Below, piece after piece: positions 46,001 through 58,106 of a stretch of 64,000 bases of DNA. Each line of letters begins with the position of its first letter. Within the stretch, counting starts at the first letter, position 1. The notes under the pieces were generated by a model that was given only the letters and a program-made list of their open reading frames with translations, had not been told where the DNA came from and did not search any database. Source of the DNA: Telmatactis stephensoni (taxonomy: Eukaryota > Cnidaria > Anthozoa > Actiniaria > Isophelliidae); contig JALIZF010001613.1 in the NCBI GenBank assembly GCA_029948255.1, positions 62,001 to 126,000 of the forward strand, written 5' to 3'. Made by a program: the position numbers and the translations under genes.

Positions 46001-46250
46001 CAAAGTTCAACCTAGGCCTACTATTTCCTACACGATATTCCCAATACATAACCGGCACGTGTTTAAATCCAACCAATAGAGGTTTAGGTCTCTAAAGCAT
46101 GCGCACCCAATAAATTTGATCCCCAAATGGAATTACGATCGAGCACAATTTGTTTCATACACTCCAAAAGCCGTGGAAAGTTATTCTTGCGTTCTTCGTA
46201 CAATTTCTCTTTTATTTGAATGCATTTTTGTCGCAAGCCCATCCACAAGT
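43086..46250. repeat. Tandem segmental duplication, unit 2
   Basis: Second copy of 39098-43085. The junction lies within a LINE 3' end (ACTATGGCACCAAGAC), and the unit continues through the first exon of the unrecognised gene. It lacks an equivalent of the terminal exon, which lies outside the duplicated block. Confidence 0.8.
43505..43795 (-). mobile_element. tRNA-derived SINE
   Basis: On the minus strand: A box TGGCCGAGTGG (near 43779-43769) and B box GGTTCGATTCC (43734-43724), spacing typical of a tRNA head. The left end on the plus strand is an A run, so the transcript would end in T, as for Pol III termination. Absent from unit 1 near 39516. Confidence 0.82.
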
Positions 46251-46272
46251 CAGTTAAGACTGTCATAGCCAC
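43938..46272 (-). CDS. Unrecognised multi-exon gene, copy B
   Basis: Candidate first exon from ATG at 46272: about 55 codons, Lys/Glu/Arg-rich and probably helical. Then exons 45676-45638 (39 nt), 44929-44801 (129 nt), 44337-44278 (60 nt) and 43979-43938 (42 nt), each with AG before and GT after, each a multiple of three. Two of them end with the same Glu-Asn-Asp-Glu motif before the donor, so small exons have probably multiplied internally. The first-exon donor does not give the right phase with the 39-nt exon, so the start or an intervening exon is uncertain. No terminal exon lies within unit 2. Function unknown. Confidence 0.5.
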
Positions 46273-46279
46273 TTCTTCT

Positions 46280-46829
46280 TGCGTTACAGGAGTTATTTTC
46301 CACTGGCTCTCATCTCACGCCAAAATGTAAACTTTTGCTTTAACTAAAATAAATCGTATTAATGGCGAACGTTATGGCGCAGATGTTTTCTTTTTCGGTT
46401 TGGCACAAATATCTACCATTTTTTGAATGTCCTAAGATGATCCTTTGAACGTCTTCGTGACTTCCCATCCGGGATCGAGAATTGAGTTTGACTGGATCTG
46501 TCGAACCTGTCGATCTGATTCATATTTAATTGCATACTGGATGAACATTTCCTTCAGTTGTTCTTGTTCTCTTATAAAAATTCTTCAAGTTATAGCTTCG
46601 TTGCTTAAATCATTTTCAAGACTGAGCCATATTAAACTCTGATATTTTTTGCTGAAAGAATATTACAGCACCATGGAGGATTTTGCTACATGAACTGCCT
46701 ACTCATTTATAAACTTTGTAGATATGATGATAAGCAGACGATTTGTGAAAGTTTGTGAGACACAAGCTGAAGTAAAGCCACGCCGAGCAGAAGGCCGACT
46801 TTCTTTTCAGGGATTTTAGATTTTAGTTT
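46280..46829. other. Upstream of copy B, no gene recognised
   Basis: Likely holds the promoter of the copy B gene. No clear motif. Short frame at 46445-46642 unassigned. Confidence 0.35.
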
Positions 46830-47375
46830 AGAAACGATGATTATTTACATGGCTTACAAAATATTGAATGGGATACATTTACTGATAATGATTTTAACAA
46901 GTTAGCAAAGATCATATCAGATACAATGCAAAACATAATAATAAACATGCATCTATCAAATGAGCATCAAGAAGAAAAGAAAAGCAAATGCAAAAAACCT
47001 GGTTAATTAAAAGAATTCTTAAGTCAATCAAACACAAACAGAATTTGTAGACAAGGCGCATTTTCGAAAAATCAGATACCTGGAGGCATTTTTGGGTAGA
47101 GGCTGGTAACATAACTATTCTAAACCGATTTTTCATGCTGAATGCGAATATGACTGTTACCAAGACGTATTCTGCAATCTTATACGTGTAAATGACGTAT
47201 TTTGTGAATTGCTACAGTCATTTCAAAAACTTAAAAACAATTATCATAGCTGGAAAGAGCACATCAAAATCAGTAAAACTGTGCAGTTTGAAGGATATCA
47301 GTTGAAAAATCAAGGAGATACGAATGATCATGTCAAGTATCTAAGGGTTTTTATAACACATTTGAGACATAACGC
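46830..47375 (+). mobile_element. Highly decayed LINE fragment
   Basis: Frames include NIEWDTFTDNDFNK, then LIKRILKSIKHKQNL and GYQLKNQ with HVKYLRVFI, resembling the linker before RT and the post-RT segment of CR1-like LINEs. Several frameshifts and a large internal deletion. Assignment tentative. Confidence 0.45.
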
Positions 47376-47467
47376 GCGCGCTGATTGGCTGGCTACCATG
47401 TTTATGTCATGCAGAGGACAGAGACATGGCTCGCACAAAAACGTCGAAAATATTTTATAAAAGCAAT

Positions 47468-47643
47468 ATAAAACGATCGCTTATGTCTCTGTACTGTGAT
47501 ATAAACACTCTGGAAGATGTAAAGCACTCGAAAAGCAAGAGAAACACTCGGCTACGCCTCGTGTTCCTAAGCTTGCTTTTCTCTTGCCCTACATCTTCCA
47601 TCGTGTTTATATCACAGTACAGAGACATGCGCGCGCGTTTTAT
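47468..47643. mobile_element. 176-bp foldback element
   Basis: Arms of about 80 bp share CTGTACTGTGATATAAACAC and its inverse. The loop reads CTCGGCTACGCCTCGTG. Ends ATAAAACG and CGTTTTAT. It explains the matching frames on both strands. Confidence 0.8.
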
Positions 47644-47814
47644 ATTCCTTAAATTAAACTCTGCAATATGTGCACACAAAATTTTTGTTAGTAAGATTTT
47701 GATAAGTTGCATTGTCCATTGTACAGGATTTAGCAGTAAGCAGTTGCTATGACTTCAGTAATATGTAATATCATAGTTATTATAGTAATATAGTAATTAA
47801 TAAATTCTTATTGA

Positions 47815-49938
47815 TAGCGTGTTTAGCACGATTTATCTGAGCTAATTTAGACATACAGGATGACACTGTCAGACAAGGATCAAAAGTAACACCCAAGTCT
47901 TTCACCATGCCTGTTGAAGTAAGACCTTTCCCTAATATATAGGGACACTTTAAAGTCTGGTAATTTATTCATCATCTGATTGGTACCAAAGACCATCATC
48001 TTTGTTTTGTCGGGATTGAGTAACAGTCGGTTATCGAATAGTAGCACCAGTTTCGTATTCTCTGGAGATCAGAATAATTGATACTTTCCTCGGCAAAATT
48101 TGAGTCGCCCACCGTGAAAGACAGAAATAATTTAGTGTCATCCACGAAGCATTCAGATTGACAATTTTGACTGATGGTAAATCTTTCATATAAATGCTAA
48201 AGAACAGTGCTCCAAGGATGCTGCCTTGAGGGACCCCACAAACAACTTGAAGTGAATCTGACCCCACAAGCTTTAAACTTTAAATACTATCGTGTGTAAA
48301 TAAAGGTTATCTATCTATGTTGAGTTAATACGTGCTGCTTGTGATCTTTGACTAAAATAACTTTTAAACCAGGATACAGCATGCAGGTAACGACAGGCCA
48401 ACATCTTTCAACTTGTTTAACAGAATGGAATGGTTAATACTGTCAAATGCTTTGCTCATGTCAAGGTACACTACAGTGGTGACTTTCTTCTTATCCATTG
48501 CTTTTAAAATACTGTAGATGATATTAGCGAGGTTTCTGTGGAGTGCCACTTCTTATTACCGCTTTGGTTAGAAGAAAGTCTTTGATTCCTTGGCCAACCA
48601 AAAGCAAAAATAATAATGTGACAGTTGATTTAGAGCAACTTTCTCATTGTAGACCTTTGCACAATATAAATAATAGTGATATTGGTCTGTTATTTGGTCT
48701 GTCACGTATATTATCATTAATAAACGGAGTTGGACGAGTTCTAAGTTTCACTGTTTTGACGGGTGCATGTTGATCCAAGACTTGGTTGAACAATTAATCA
48801 AAAGCATTTAGCTTCTTCCACGTCTTCAATAATGTCTATTACAGACCAGGGAGCGTTGGACATATCGAGGACATATCTTCAAGAAATGCGTCCTTATCAT
48901 AGTGTTTGAAACTCATTCTAGTTGATATATATGTAGGTTTAGGTCGACATTTCTTGAGATTTAATGTTGCAATAATCAGTTCATGATCGCTTATAGAATG
49001 AGGTACAACTTCGGTTTCTAGATCTTTAGCAAGATTTTTATTAGACTCGAGTATCACGTCTATCAAAGTTCTGGAAAACTGTGTTATCCTTTTAGGTTTG
49101 TCGATGATCTGCGATAAATTAAAACAACTGCAAAAATCCATCAATGCCTTTTTTTTCTCTGGTAGATCTCCAAGAATAAAGAAAGGAATATTTAATGACA
49201 TAGCTGAAGTTAGCGTAAGGCTAAAGTCCGTGACAAAACTGGACAGTGGAACGTCTTAAGGGCGATAAGCAGTGCGTATAAGAAATTACTTAAAGTTCCG
49301 GACTTGTACTTTCAGCCAAAGCTGATGCAAACCAGAGTCCGCGATGTAAGATAATTCACCAAGACGTACACACTTGAAGCTGTTCTTTACAAAAACGCAC
49401 ACTCCTCCTCCTATCTTGTTGCTTCGGTCGAGTCTGAAAAGTGTAAATCCAGGAAATTCAACCTCACCATCAGTGATGGTGTCATTTAGCCAGAATTCAG
49501 AGATAGTAAAGATATCAAACTTGTGTTTCTTCACTAAATCCCTTGTGAGAATATAGTGCTCTCTGTTTTTGAGCGAGCGAACGTTTAAGTAAGTAATATT
49601 TATAACATTGCGCTGTTTTCGATTCCTCTGATTTCTTGCATCGCTATTACCATTAGCACTAGCGCCAGGGTTAAGCTTCACGTCGCCAGATAACACAATT
49701 CGCCTCAAAGAGTACGTAGCTGAAGAATTTGCATAATGAAAGCACGAGGTGCAGAGGCAAGCCGAAACACTCGGGGTCGTTGCGAGCGAATTTCAGTAGA
49801 GAACAGCTCCTTAGGACCACTAACTGCATCATTACTATAATGAAGGCAAATTTGGCCAACCAAAAGCAAAAATATCACTCCGCTTAGTACTCTGGAAAGT
49901 GATGAATACGGAGAGCACTGCAAGGTCGCAGCCGCCAT
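47815..49938 (-). mobile_element. CR1-like LINE, decayed, nearly full 5' part
   Basis: From ATG at 49938 on the minus strand: a hydrophobic signal-like N terminus, a degenerate 2A-like motif, then an APE endonuclease (TYLNVRSLKN, SEFWLND, GGGVCVFVKNSF; later FILGD, TLIDVIL and ISDHELI). RT motifs follow: YLDMSKAFDSINHSIL, VPQGSILGALFF and, near 47935-47830, a DLGVTFDP stretch. Frameshifts separate the blocks and the region between endonuclease and RT is partly deleted. The 3' end is missing. The APE domain would nick target DNA and RT would copy the RNA; this copy is dead. Confidence 0.85.
49661..49693 (-). other. Degenerate 2A-like motif in the LINE
   Basis: The residues read LSGDVKLNPGA. 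Canonical 2A is D-V/I-E-x-N-P-G-P; here Glu is Lys and the final Pro is Ala. 2A-like motifs at this position are known in APE-type LINEs of sea urchins and other invertebrates. The substitutions probably abolish ribosome skipping. Confidence 0.65.
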
Positions 49939-49939
49939 C

Positions 49940-51839
49940 TTGCATGTGCACGTTCTTTTGATTTGACGAAGCTTTCGGGCCCATGGCCAATTATCAGGGT
50001 AAAATGAAGCAATCGGTCAAATAAAATGAACTATGGTTGAAGAAACAAGCTTAATGATATGACAAAACCTACCAACAAGGAAAATTTACGATTTGATTAA
50101 ATTAAGGAACTGTTTCGTTGTTCAATATCTTTCATAAACCTCGGCAAAGAAAGAGAAATAGTACGCAAATTCTTGGATTCATCATTCAGCTAATGATTGT
50201 TCGTTAATACTCACGTTATTTGTGTTGGACATTGTTATCATCAATATACTAGGCCAAATAACAAACTGCCATCTTGAAAACGCGCCGTTCAACGGGTGAG
50301 AATTGAATTTGACGGGCCGCAAATACATTTGCAGCACTGTTGCTGATTGGCTGAGAAGGCATCGCGCGACAACTTTTGACCAATCAGAATTTACAAGAAA
50401 ACCATTTCAAAACTCGAGTTTTGTGTCAATCGTTATTTTTTATATTTATTTGAAGACAACTGTTATCAGACGAGGATGGACAGTGGCGCGCAAAGGATCA
50501 TGGTTCAAAATGAAATTCTAACTCAGTTGACTCCAACCGTCGAGGTGATAACATCAACAGAGGCTCTCAAACAACAACACTATCGATCAAGAATATAGAT
50601 TTTCGAGAATACCGACTTAATAATAATACACTGTATCGATCCATCATATCCATTCGAATTGGCAGCACCAAGTTTACCTTCCCTGGCGATGCCGGAAAGT
50701 CATCTACTGCCATTTCAGCTTTGTAAATATATTCGCCTCCAGAAAGGCGCCTTCTGGTCGTTCCATCGTGCGATACATCTATCCAAAAGTTTGCAAACCT
50801 TAACTCCTCATGTCTTGTTAGAGTACTTAGAAGCATTATTTTTCAGATAAGCTATTTTGTAAGTTTATCGATTTATCAGTTAGTTCATAGCTTTGATTCG
50901 TTATCAGTTATGAAAGTCGAGATACCGATATTATAACTACAGCGGAAATATAATGTTTGGCAAATTTAGCAAAGCTTATATGTAAAACTGATGCTGAATG
51001 AATCAGGGATTTTCTTGATGTAGGTTTATTATATTTGCTTTTTGTAGGCTTCTTGCCTGGAATTATTAAATGTCGCCATGAGGAACATGCTTTCTCTCCG
51101 ACGAACAAGATAAATGGACCGGACTGCTTCTGCTTTGAATTGGAAGCGTTCATACTAATAAAAAACAAAAGGAAGGCTTTTTAGGCGTGAATGAAGCTTC
51201 ATAATAATAATATCCCTTCTAGTATTTTAAGGTTTCCTTGGATTTTCCAAGTTTACTATTGGGAAACCTGACATTGACCTGAGTATGACGCAGTATTTTT
51301 GTCACCTTCTGGAACAAGATGGCAAATTTTCTTAGTTTTCAAACCGCTCTATCTCTGAAACCGCTGAGGGGGCAAAGGGGGGCAACCACTTAAAATCAAA
51401 GTTCAGTTCTTGAACTTTCCAGATATGTAAATTTTGTTGGCTTATTCGCTAACAATATGTGATTTCACATGGTTTGAAAGTACCTACTCTGCAGAGTTTA
51501 TCTCGGCGAGAAGTATCATGCGTGACTGAAAATGATGACAAAAGTTTAACTGAAAATATCACTTGTCTTTCCGATATTTAATGTCAGTTCGATTCCTTGA
51601 TAACTCAACATTGCTTTTGAAGACTTAAATTGCAAAGTTTCAACTAAATTCAAAAGAAAAATTCCGTATTTATCGCCTTTGTATGTATTTCGAGTGAATA
51701 ATCTGTCACGCCAGAAGCGACCTTGAAGGAGCAAGTTTGATTGGTCTAACGTATCACGTGGGAAGTGTCCATCCTCCTCTGAACTGTTATCGTACTGATC
51801 AAACGCCAATTTCCAAGAATTTCCAAGTTTCAATTACAA
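49940..51839. other. No gene recognised; bounded by a 27-bp inverted repeat
   Basis: 50241-50267 and 51840-51866 are perfect 27-bp inverted repeats (core CTAGGCCAAATAACAA) 1.57 kb apart. The DNA between has unassigned frames, such as 50567-50836 on the minus strand, with no motif. Confidence 0.45.
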
Positions 51840-51866
51840 AGTTTGTTATTTGGCCTAGTATATTGA

Positions 51867-51992
51867 TAATGACATGACTTTTGTCGGGCATATTGTTTAT
51901 TTGTGGCCCTTGTAGCATCACGCCGCGCACGGGCGCAAATGAAGCTACTCGGGCCACAAATAAACAATATGCCCTCCAAAAGTCATGTTATT
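51867..51992. mobile_element. Short hairpin MITE
   Basis: Arms of about 42 bp contain GGGCATATTGTTTATTTGTG and its inverse, around a GC-rich centre. It directly abuts the right 27-bp repeat. Confidence 0.7.
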
Positions 51993-54010
51993 GTCCTATT
52001 CGTTTCATTCTGTGAAGTCGTTATCGTTAGTAGCTGACTTACTCCATCTAGTCTGGGACAGATCCTACTGCAAAGCATGCCGGTATTTATTTTCAAATGT
52101 GGATTTCATTTCATTTTATTTTTTAAAGTTTTAAAGTTTTTGCTTAAACTTTATCTTTCTAAGATAAAAATTGTGATTAACAGAGAATGTCAAATAAACT
52201 AAAAAAAATCAATGGCAAATAATTTTTGTATTCGTTATTCGTGAGTAATCTAAGTAATAAATTTCAGCAACGTTTTTAAACTTCGAAACAAACTTTTGCC
52301 GTACGTAAACAATCCGAACAGTCAAGGCGATCCCATTTCAAAATGTTGTGCTTTTTCATCTTTTAAAGACGAATGTTATACCGCATTTTACTGACATTGA
52401 AAGAAAAAATGGATATGATGAATGAATATAGAATAATGAATATGATATTGCGTGTATAATCCAGTACGTACCTTTTTTCATGCTTTGATTGATTTCCAAA
52501 CACTTTCATCGTTCCTTCTGCTTAGATAGTGTTCCATGATTCATTGGATTCATTTGTGGTCCCGCGCAAAGATCAATAATGACCTCACGTACTTCGTGAT
52601 GGTGACTTACATCACAGAGAAAAAAAGTTTTAACTCTGAAGAAGTTGCTTCGAAATGTTTGCTTTTTTTGTGGTTGCATGTTTGTTTTTTAGTACGAAAC
52701 TCGGCTCGAAGAAGCTCGGTTTTCGGTCAGTATAAAAAGTAGAATAAAATCCCTTGCAAAAAGTATTTCAGCTGTGTTCTTTTAGTTTTGAGCCAATGAA
52801 AACTCGGAAATCAAGCTGTCGCAGCAATAAACCAATAGCAATAAGCCCAGTCACGGACAGAAATCAAACAGATGCCAGTTGGATTTGCATTGTAACGTGC
52901 ATTTGTTTTGACCCTGACGTTATTGTGGACCTGAAAGTTAACCAGGCAACGGGCTATTTTGAAGATATTAGTCATAGAAGTAATGGGTAAAATAATCGAT
53001 CAATTTTTGTTTTGTTATTTTTATGCTGTGGTTTTGTTGAACGGTATCATCAGTTTATCCTCTAACTGAAATTGTCAGCTGAATCACTTAATCAAAACAT
53101 TTATTTTAAAATTTTGGCTAAGCTCATGATCATTTCTCCAAATGCAATGGTCGTTAGGACGTCTTGTAGCCCAATCCATAAATTTCAAGACATCAATTTT
53201 ATAGAATACTGTTTCCCATCCCGTCAAATTAAACCTTTATATAACTTGGCAAACCTCGAAATACGAGTGGAAATCAATATATTTTTTTCTTGCTTTCTTC
53301 TATGTACACTGTTCGACATTCTTTGGGGTAGTCCCTGTAGTCCCTGTCATCTTATATAAATACCATTTCGTTTTTAATTTCCTCTTCTACTTAAACGTTT
53401 TGACATGCGTACTAAAAGCCAATGCTGAAAATGTTGTGGTTTGCAAACTTTTGGAACTTTTACCGAACCAAAACTTTGAACTATAGTTCTTATTGCTAAT
53501 ATTAATGCGTGGGTACATCATATAACTAGCAAGATTTTCTCCAAATCCATCACGATCACATTTGTAATTCTGACGTCATCCATATACACTTGCTTCAAAA
53601 CACGTTGTCACAGTTCAAAGCAGCAAGCGTCAAGTCAAGGCCGAAATGAATGCTGGTTTTGTGCTGATAATTTATTCAATTTTTTTATTATCAGAATTGA
53701 GTGCAATGTATACTAACAAGCAGGGGAAAATGTTCACATTTATAATCAATTCTATATAGAAACAAGTCTGATTTGAAAAATTAACAAAATAAAAACCCCT
53801 ATATATTGTATGTTTTGTAGATTAGTTTCCTTGCTTTCCTCAGGCTCGCTCGCTTGCGTTAGCAAATCCAGCCAAAAATCACAATTGCCAGCGCTTCGAA
53901 ATTTTTCTCGTTCATAGAAAAATAAATTTAGGGAAGCCGGTCTGCAACTCGAGCCACCAACCTTTTTTGACCGCTCTCACTAAAAAAATATTATTTCCAA
54001 AAATATAAAA
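51993..54010. other. No gene recognised
   Basis: Frames of 78 codons (52754-52990) and 95 codons (53072-53359) have no motif or splice support. No repeat structure noticed. Confidence 0.35.
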
Positions 54011-54500
54011 AGCCCAGAAACGATTCTCCTGCTAGACTTTCTCCACAAGATTTTTCGTCCACGGACCGAGAAATAACTTGTAGGAATTAGCCGAGTCGGC
54101 TAAAACTCGCCGGCTGAGCAACAAAAAGCTGACTCAGGGGGCAGGGGAGATACGGCGAGAACGCTGAACAAATACAAGATCAGCCATCACAATTCCCATA
54201 AATAAGTCTTTAAAGTAAATATTGACTTGTGAAAATAATCTTATATATTGCTGAGCGTTTTGCTTGGTGAAAATGTATAAGTAGCTCATTTGCATCTCCC
54301 CTACTCCCTGAGTCCGGTTTTAGCTACGATGCAGCTATCCGTGACGAGAGTAAACATGGCTGCGAGGGAGACTAGGTTTTAGCCGACCTGGCCAATTTCC
54401 AAAAGATTATTTCTCGGTAATCAGTGGACAAAAGTTATTGGCTGAAATTTCATTTCAAAGAGAATTTATTTTAGAATGCTTAGCAGGAGAACTGTGTCTG
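54011..54500. repeat. Imperfect inverted-repeat element
   Basis: Blocks TTCTCCTGCTA, CCGAGAAATAA and GTCGGCTAAAAC in the left part recur in inverse order and orientation on the right. Probably an old foldback element. Confidence 0.55.
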
Positions 54501-55179
54501 TGCTCTTTATTATTATTTTAACTCCATTTCTAATTCTAATAATTGACGCACACCGAAATAGCTGACGCACTTTGTAATAGCAAACGCTGACGCACGTTGT
54601 ACTGCGATGGCCTATCTGAAATTGAAAATGTATTTTAGCGTATTTGCAGTTCTGTAGCTAGTATCAATAAATGCTTTAATATTATTCTTATCTAGAAACT
54701 TATTTCAAAGTGCAACAAAAATTATTACAAAGTGCTCTCAGCTTTTGTTATTTCAAAGTGCGACACAAATTATATATTATTTAGTGCGTAAGCTTTCTCC
54801 AAGTGCACCATTAATGACAAATAGAGTTGGAATAGATTTTTATTGAAAGCGGTCGAAAAACGTTAGTCAGTGGCCCGAGTTTCAGACCTTAACTTCCTAA
54901 ATATGTCACTGCAGGGAGCCCAAGCTTGCTGACGTAAAACTTGCAAATAAACTCTCGAAATTAACCACAAATCGCTTTTGCTTTCTGTAAAGATTGAATG
55001 CTCTTGAAATTGTTTTTAGCTGTTATTTGTGCTAATTTTGAGTTGTTTTGTACGACCTTACCTCTCTTTTCCATATATAAAGTTAAGGGTGGAAGCTTCA
55101 ATCAAAGCAGAATCCAAATGGCCCGATATATATACGCGCATGCCATATTTCACCACAACAAATGCTTCCAATTAGAGCA
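54501..55179. other. No gene recognised
   Basis: The word CTGACGCAC occurs near 54563 and 54588, with a partial copy at 54544; mirrored AAAGTGC words follow near 54707-54770. Possibly a degenerate foldback element. Confidence 0.35.
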
Positions 55180-55314
55180 GATTTCGTATGAGTGTGAAAC
55201 GGACCGCGTCGTACAGTGACCGTGTCAGTGCCTTGATGTCTATAAAAACATTTGAAGTTCCTGCCGTAACCGTGCCGTGACTGTGCGGTGCCGTTATCAC
55301 AGTCATACGAAATC
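55180..55314. mobile_element. Small foldback element
   Basis: Ends GATTTCGTATGAGTGTGA and its near-inverse (55297-55314). GC-rich core with repeated CCGTG words. Confidence 0.55.
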
Positions 55315-55324
55315 GATTCAAAGG

Positions 55325-55364
55325 AGATAATGAGATTCAACAGCTGTCTGAAACCAAGCAATTG
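55325..55364. repeat. Dispersed 40-bp block
   Basis: Matches 369-408 with two mismatches. Part of an unidentified interspersed family. Confidence 0.7.
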
Positions 55365-56656
55365 CAGTCCTAATTTACAATTACTTCGCTGAGCTCAGCA
55401 GTGGCATTGTGAAACTTGCATTTAAATACAGTTTTTGCTCAAAAAGTTGAAGTATGAAAAAACGATTTCTAAATAATCCTTGATATTCAATCCTTGAAGC
55501 AAAAATCCATTAATTTCCAACAACGATAAATTGAATTTGAACATATTTTGACGAGATTTAGCCGAGTTTTCTGAGTCGTTTTTTTTTTTGAAAAAAATCA
55601 TTATATTTGTTGCGCGCGGTTTACGACAGTTTTTGGGGGAATTTCTGATTTTATCTGTGTACTATCGCTGGAAAAGATCATTTTTAATTAAAAAGACTTC
55701 AATTATTTTATGTAAGTATTATCACACTCTTTTCCGTGTTATTTTGCTCTCTTATCATGGACACTTGCGAAAACACGTCTGACGTCCCAGCATCAGTCAC
55801 TGCTTGCCCAGTGAATAGACCTCTTTACCTTCGTTGTTTGTTGTCCCATTCCATAGTGTGCGATGTCACTCTTGGGGGTTGATTCTTCATATGTAAACAT
55901 TTTCACATGTTCATAATAAAAAAGCAATTCTCAAGAGAATGTCATATGGTCTGAAATGGGCAATTCGCATACGAAGGTAAGAGGTCTATTAAAACAGGAT
56001 TCATAACATTTTGTTAGCGATCTTTTCTTCCGGAATGCTGTTCGATAAATAGGAAAATGAGCAGTCTTCCTACCGTTTTGGTGGCGCTTTGAACTTTTAA
56101 TTGCACTGAAAGTAAAAATTGTAAAAGGCAAAATGATTATGGCTCAAAATCCTTCGAAGCAAGGCAGAAGGTCTTAATTCGTCAAGGTTTTTGCGCTCCG
56201 AAGAAGTGTATAAGGTAAACATCCGTTAGTAGAAGTCATTATAAACATGTTGCTACATTATGGCACTTTAGGCTACAGTGATCATCAAGCATTTGGCTCT
56301 GTTTACTGTGTTTAGCATGGTAATTTCATTTTTCGTGATTTATTATCTTCTTTTGTGCCAAATTACGAGAATTGCCAGCGAAAATTTGCCAAAATTGGCG
56401 TTTTCGATGCTTATTCTTTAGGAAGCGCTGTTTTGTTGTTGTTTGTATTGTTTTGTTTTTGGTTTGAGTATGGTTCCTCCACTCGACTTTTGTGTCGTGG
56501 CTTTGATCAGTTACGGCAGTAATGAATCCAGTTCGTTTTGACCCCTGATATTTTTCGATCTACAAATTTTACCGTGCAAAAATTGTCCACAGCACTAGAG
56601 TACAAACACTAAAAACATGCAATACCTTCTACTATTTAGTAAAGCACTAATTAAAT
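55365..56656. other. No gene recognised
   Basis: AT-rich. Frames below 70 codons, none with motifs. Confidence 0.4.
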
Positions 56657-56943
56657 AGAGCGATTTTCATCGGACTGTGAAATAGTTACTAAGCTAATAC
56701 ACACTATTCCAATGTTTCCTTTTGTTGAAGTTTGACTGCTATACACTAAGGGCCCTCCAAGGAGGGTCACCTTACCTAGTCGATAGGGTAACCCTACCCC
56801 TAGGGTGCCCTAACTGACATGTAAACACAACCACGAAAAACAATAGAGGAGGGTCACCCTACTAGTAGGGAGGGTGACCCTATCTCCATTTAAACAGGCC
56901 CTAATAGCTAGTTAGTATTTCACAGTCCAATGAAAATCACTCT
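56657..56943. mobile_element. MITE with a second inverted repeat nested inside
   Basis: Outer arms share AGAGCGATTTTCATCGGACT with its near-inverse on the right (56911-56943). Inside, 56748-56904 contains several AGGGTCACCCTA-like palindromes and AGGGCC/GGCCCT ends, probably another MITE. Confidence 0.65.
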
Positions 56944-57294
56944 AATGGACAGCAAAATAATTTGCATAAAATATCACTATTTGGTACTATTTATGTTGCA
57001 CACTTAAAAATCTAGAAATAATCAATGAAATGAGCTTCAGATCCCAAAAGAATCGCATGCGCAAACAAATTGTACCTGTTTTGTAAAAGTTTTTCTGCGT
57101 ATATTCTGGACTGCCTTATGTCATTTGAAGAGAACGGTAATTCCGGTTGACATTTTTTGTTTTTGTTTTCCTAAGTTCAAGGGCATTAAACACAGCCATC
57201 AATCAAAAAGTATTTATGCCATTACATAGAATACACAATTAGCTAATATCTGTGCTATTGTAGTCTTTGCAGAATTATTATCACGCGATTTGTA

Positions 57295-57577
57295 TACACC
57301 TATTTCAAAAAATATTGTCGGATGAGAGGTCTAAAGCCTACGCGACTAGACCGAAAACGAGTATGGGTAGTTTTAAAATCTCACTCGATTTTCGGTTTTA
57401 GACAACTTTTAACATGAACAATTCAAGTTCTTTGTTGTATAAGGTAGAAGCAAGATAGTCGTGAATTGTAGCGTTAATATTCATGCGCCTTTTCTATCAT
57501 TTCCACACATACTCCCTTTCTGGCGAGTTGCGTAGGCTTCCGACCTTTCGCCGACAACGTTTTTTGAAATAGGTGTA
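57295..57577. mobile_element. TA-flanked MITE, copy 2
   Basis: 279-bp relative of the element at 1128-1409 with ends CACCTATTTCAAAAAA and inverse, TA on both sides. Together the two copies define the family boundaries. Confidence 0.85.
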
Positions 57578-57659
57578 TGTCTTTTCTAATCACTTCCCGT
57601 GGCATTATGTTTGCTTCATGTAAAAAGGCTTTCGTTCAGCGATGATTATCTTGAAAACA

Positions 57660-58105
57660 AGCGGGGGACAGGCTTTTTTTAATTTCATTTTTTTTCTAAT
57701 CAACATGAAATCTCACTCCAGAAATTTAAATTAAAAGATTTCTCATAATTTTTCCAATGGTAGCCAATCACCACATGCCCTGATAACTAGGAATTACCGG
57801 TTGTGCGAAGCCTGGATACGTTATCCACCTGATAAGAGCTATAAATCATATCCGCTGGATAAGTATTACTCAAGCGGATAGCGCTTATCCAGGCTTCGTA
57901 CAACCGCGGTTACAGGCCACTATTTTTCTCTGTCATATTCTGACGACTAGTCGCCTTCGACGCGAACAGAGTATCGAATTTGCGTATAACAGTTCACGAC
58001 CCTCTGATACTTAGGGTTTAAGGTGATTGGCCACCATTGGAAAAAATAATGAGAAATATTTTAAACCACAATTTTCTAGGGTGAAATATAATACTGATCA
58101 CAATG
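57660..58105. mobile_element. Foldback element with nested MITE
   Basis: Outer arms include CCAATGGTAGCCAATCACC (left, near 57778) and the near-inverse GGTGATTGGCCACCATTGG (near 58022). Inside, 57796-57911 has ends GGTTGTGCGAAGCCTGGATA and inverse, a second, smaller element. Confidence 0.65.
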
Positions 58106-58106
58106 A

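Noticed and set aside
47209..47752. Two overlapping genes with the same peptide on opposite strands
   Set aside because: The 47468-47643 foldback palindrome makes matching frames on both strands.
52754..53359. Two small plus-strand genes
   Set aside because: Frames of 78 and 95 codons without motifs, splice context or repeats in support; expected by chance in AT-rich DNA.
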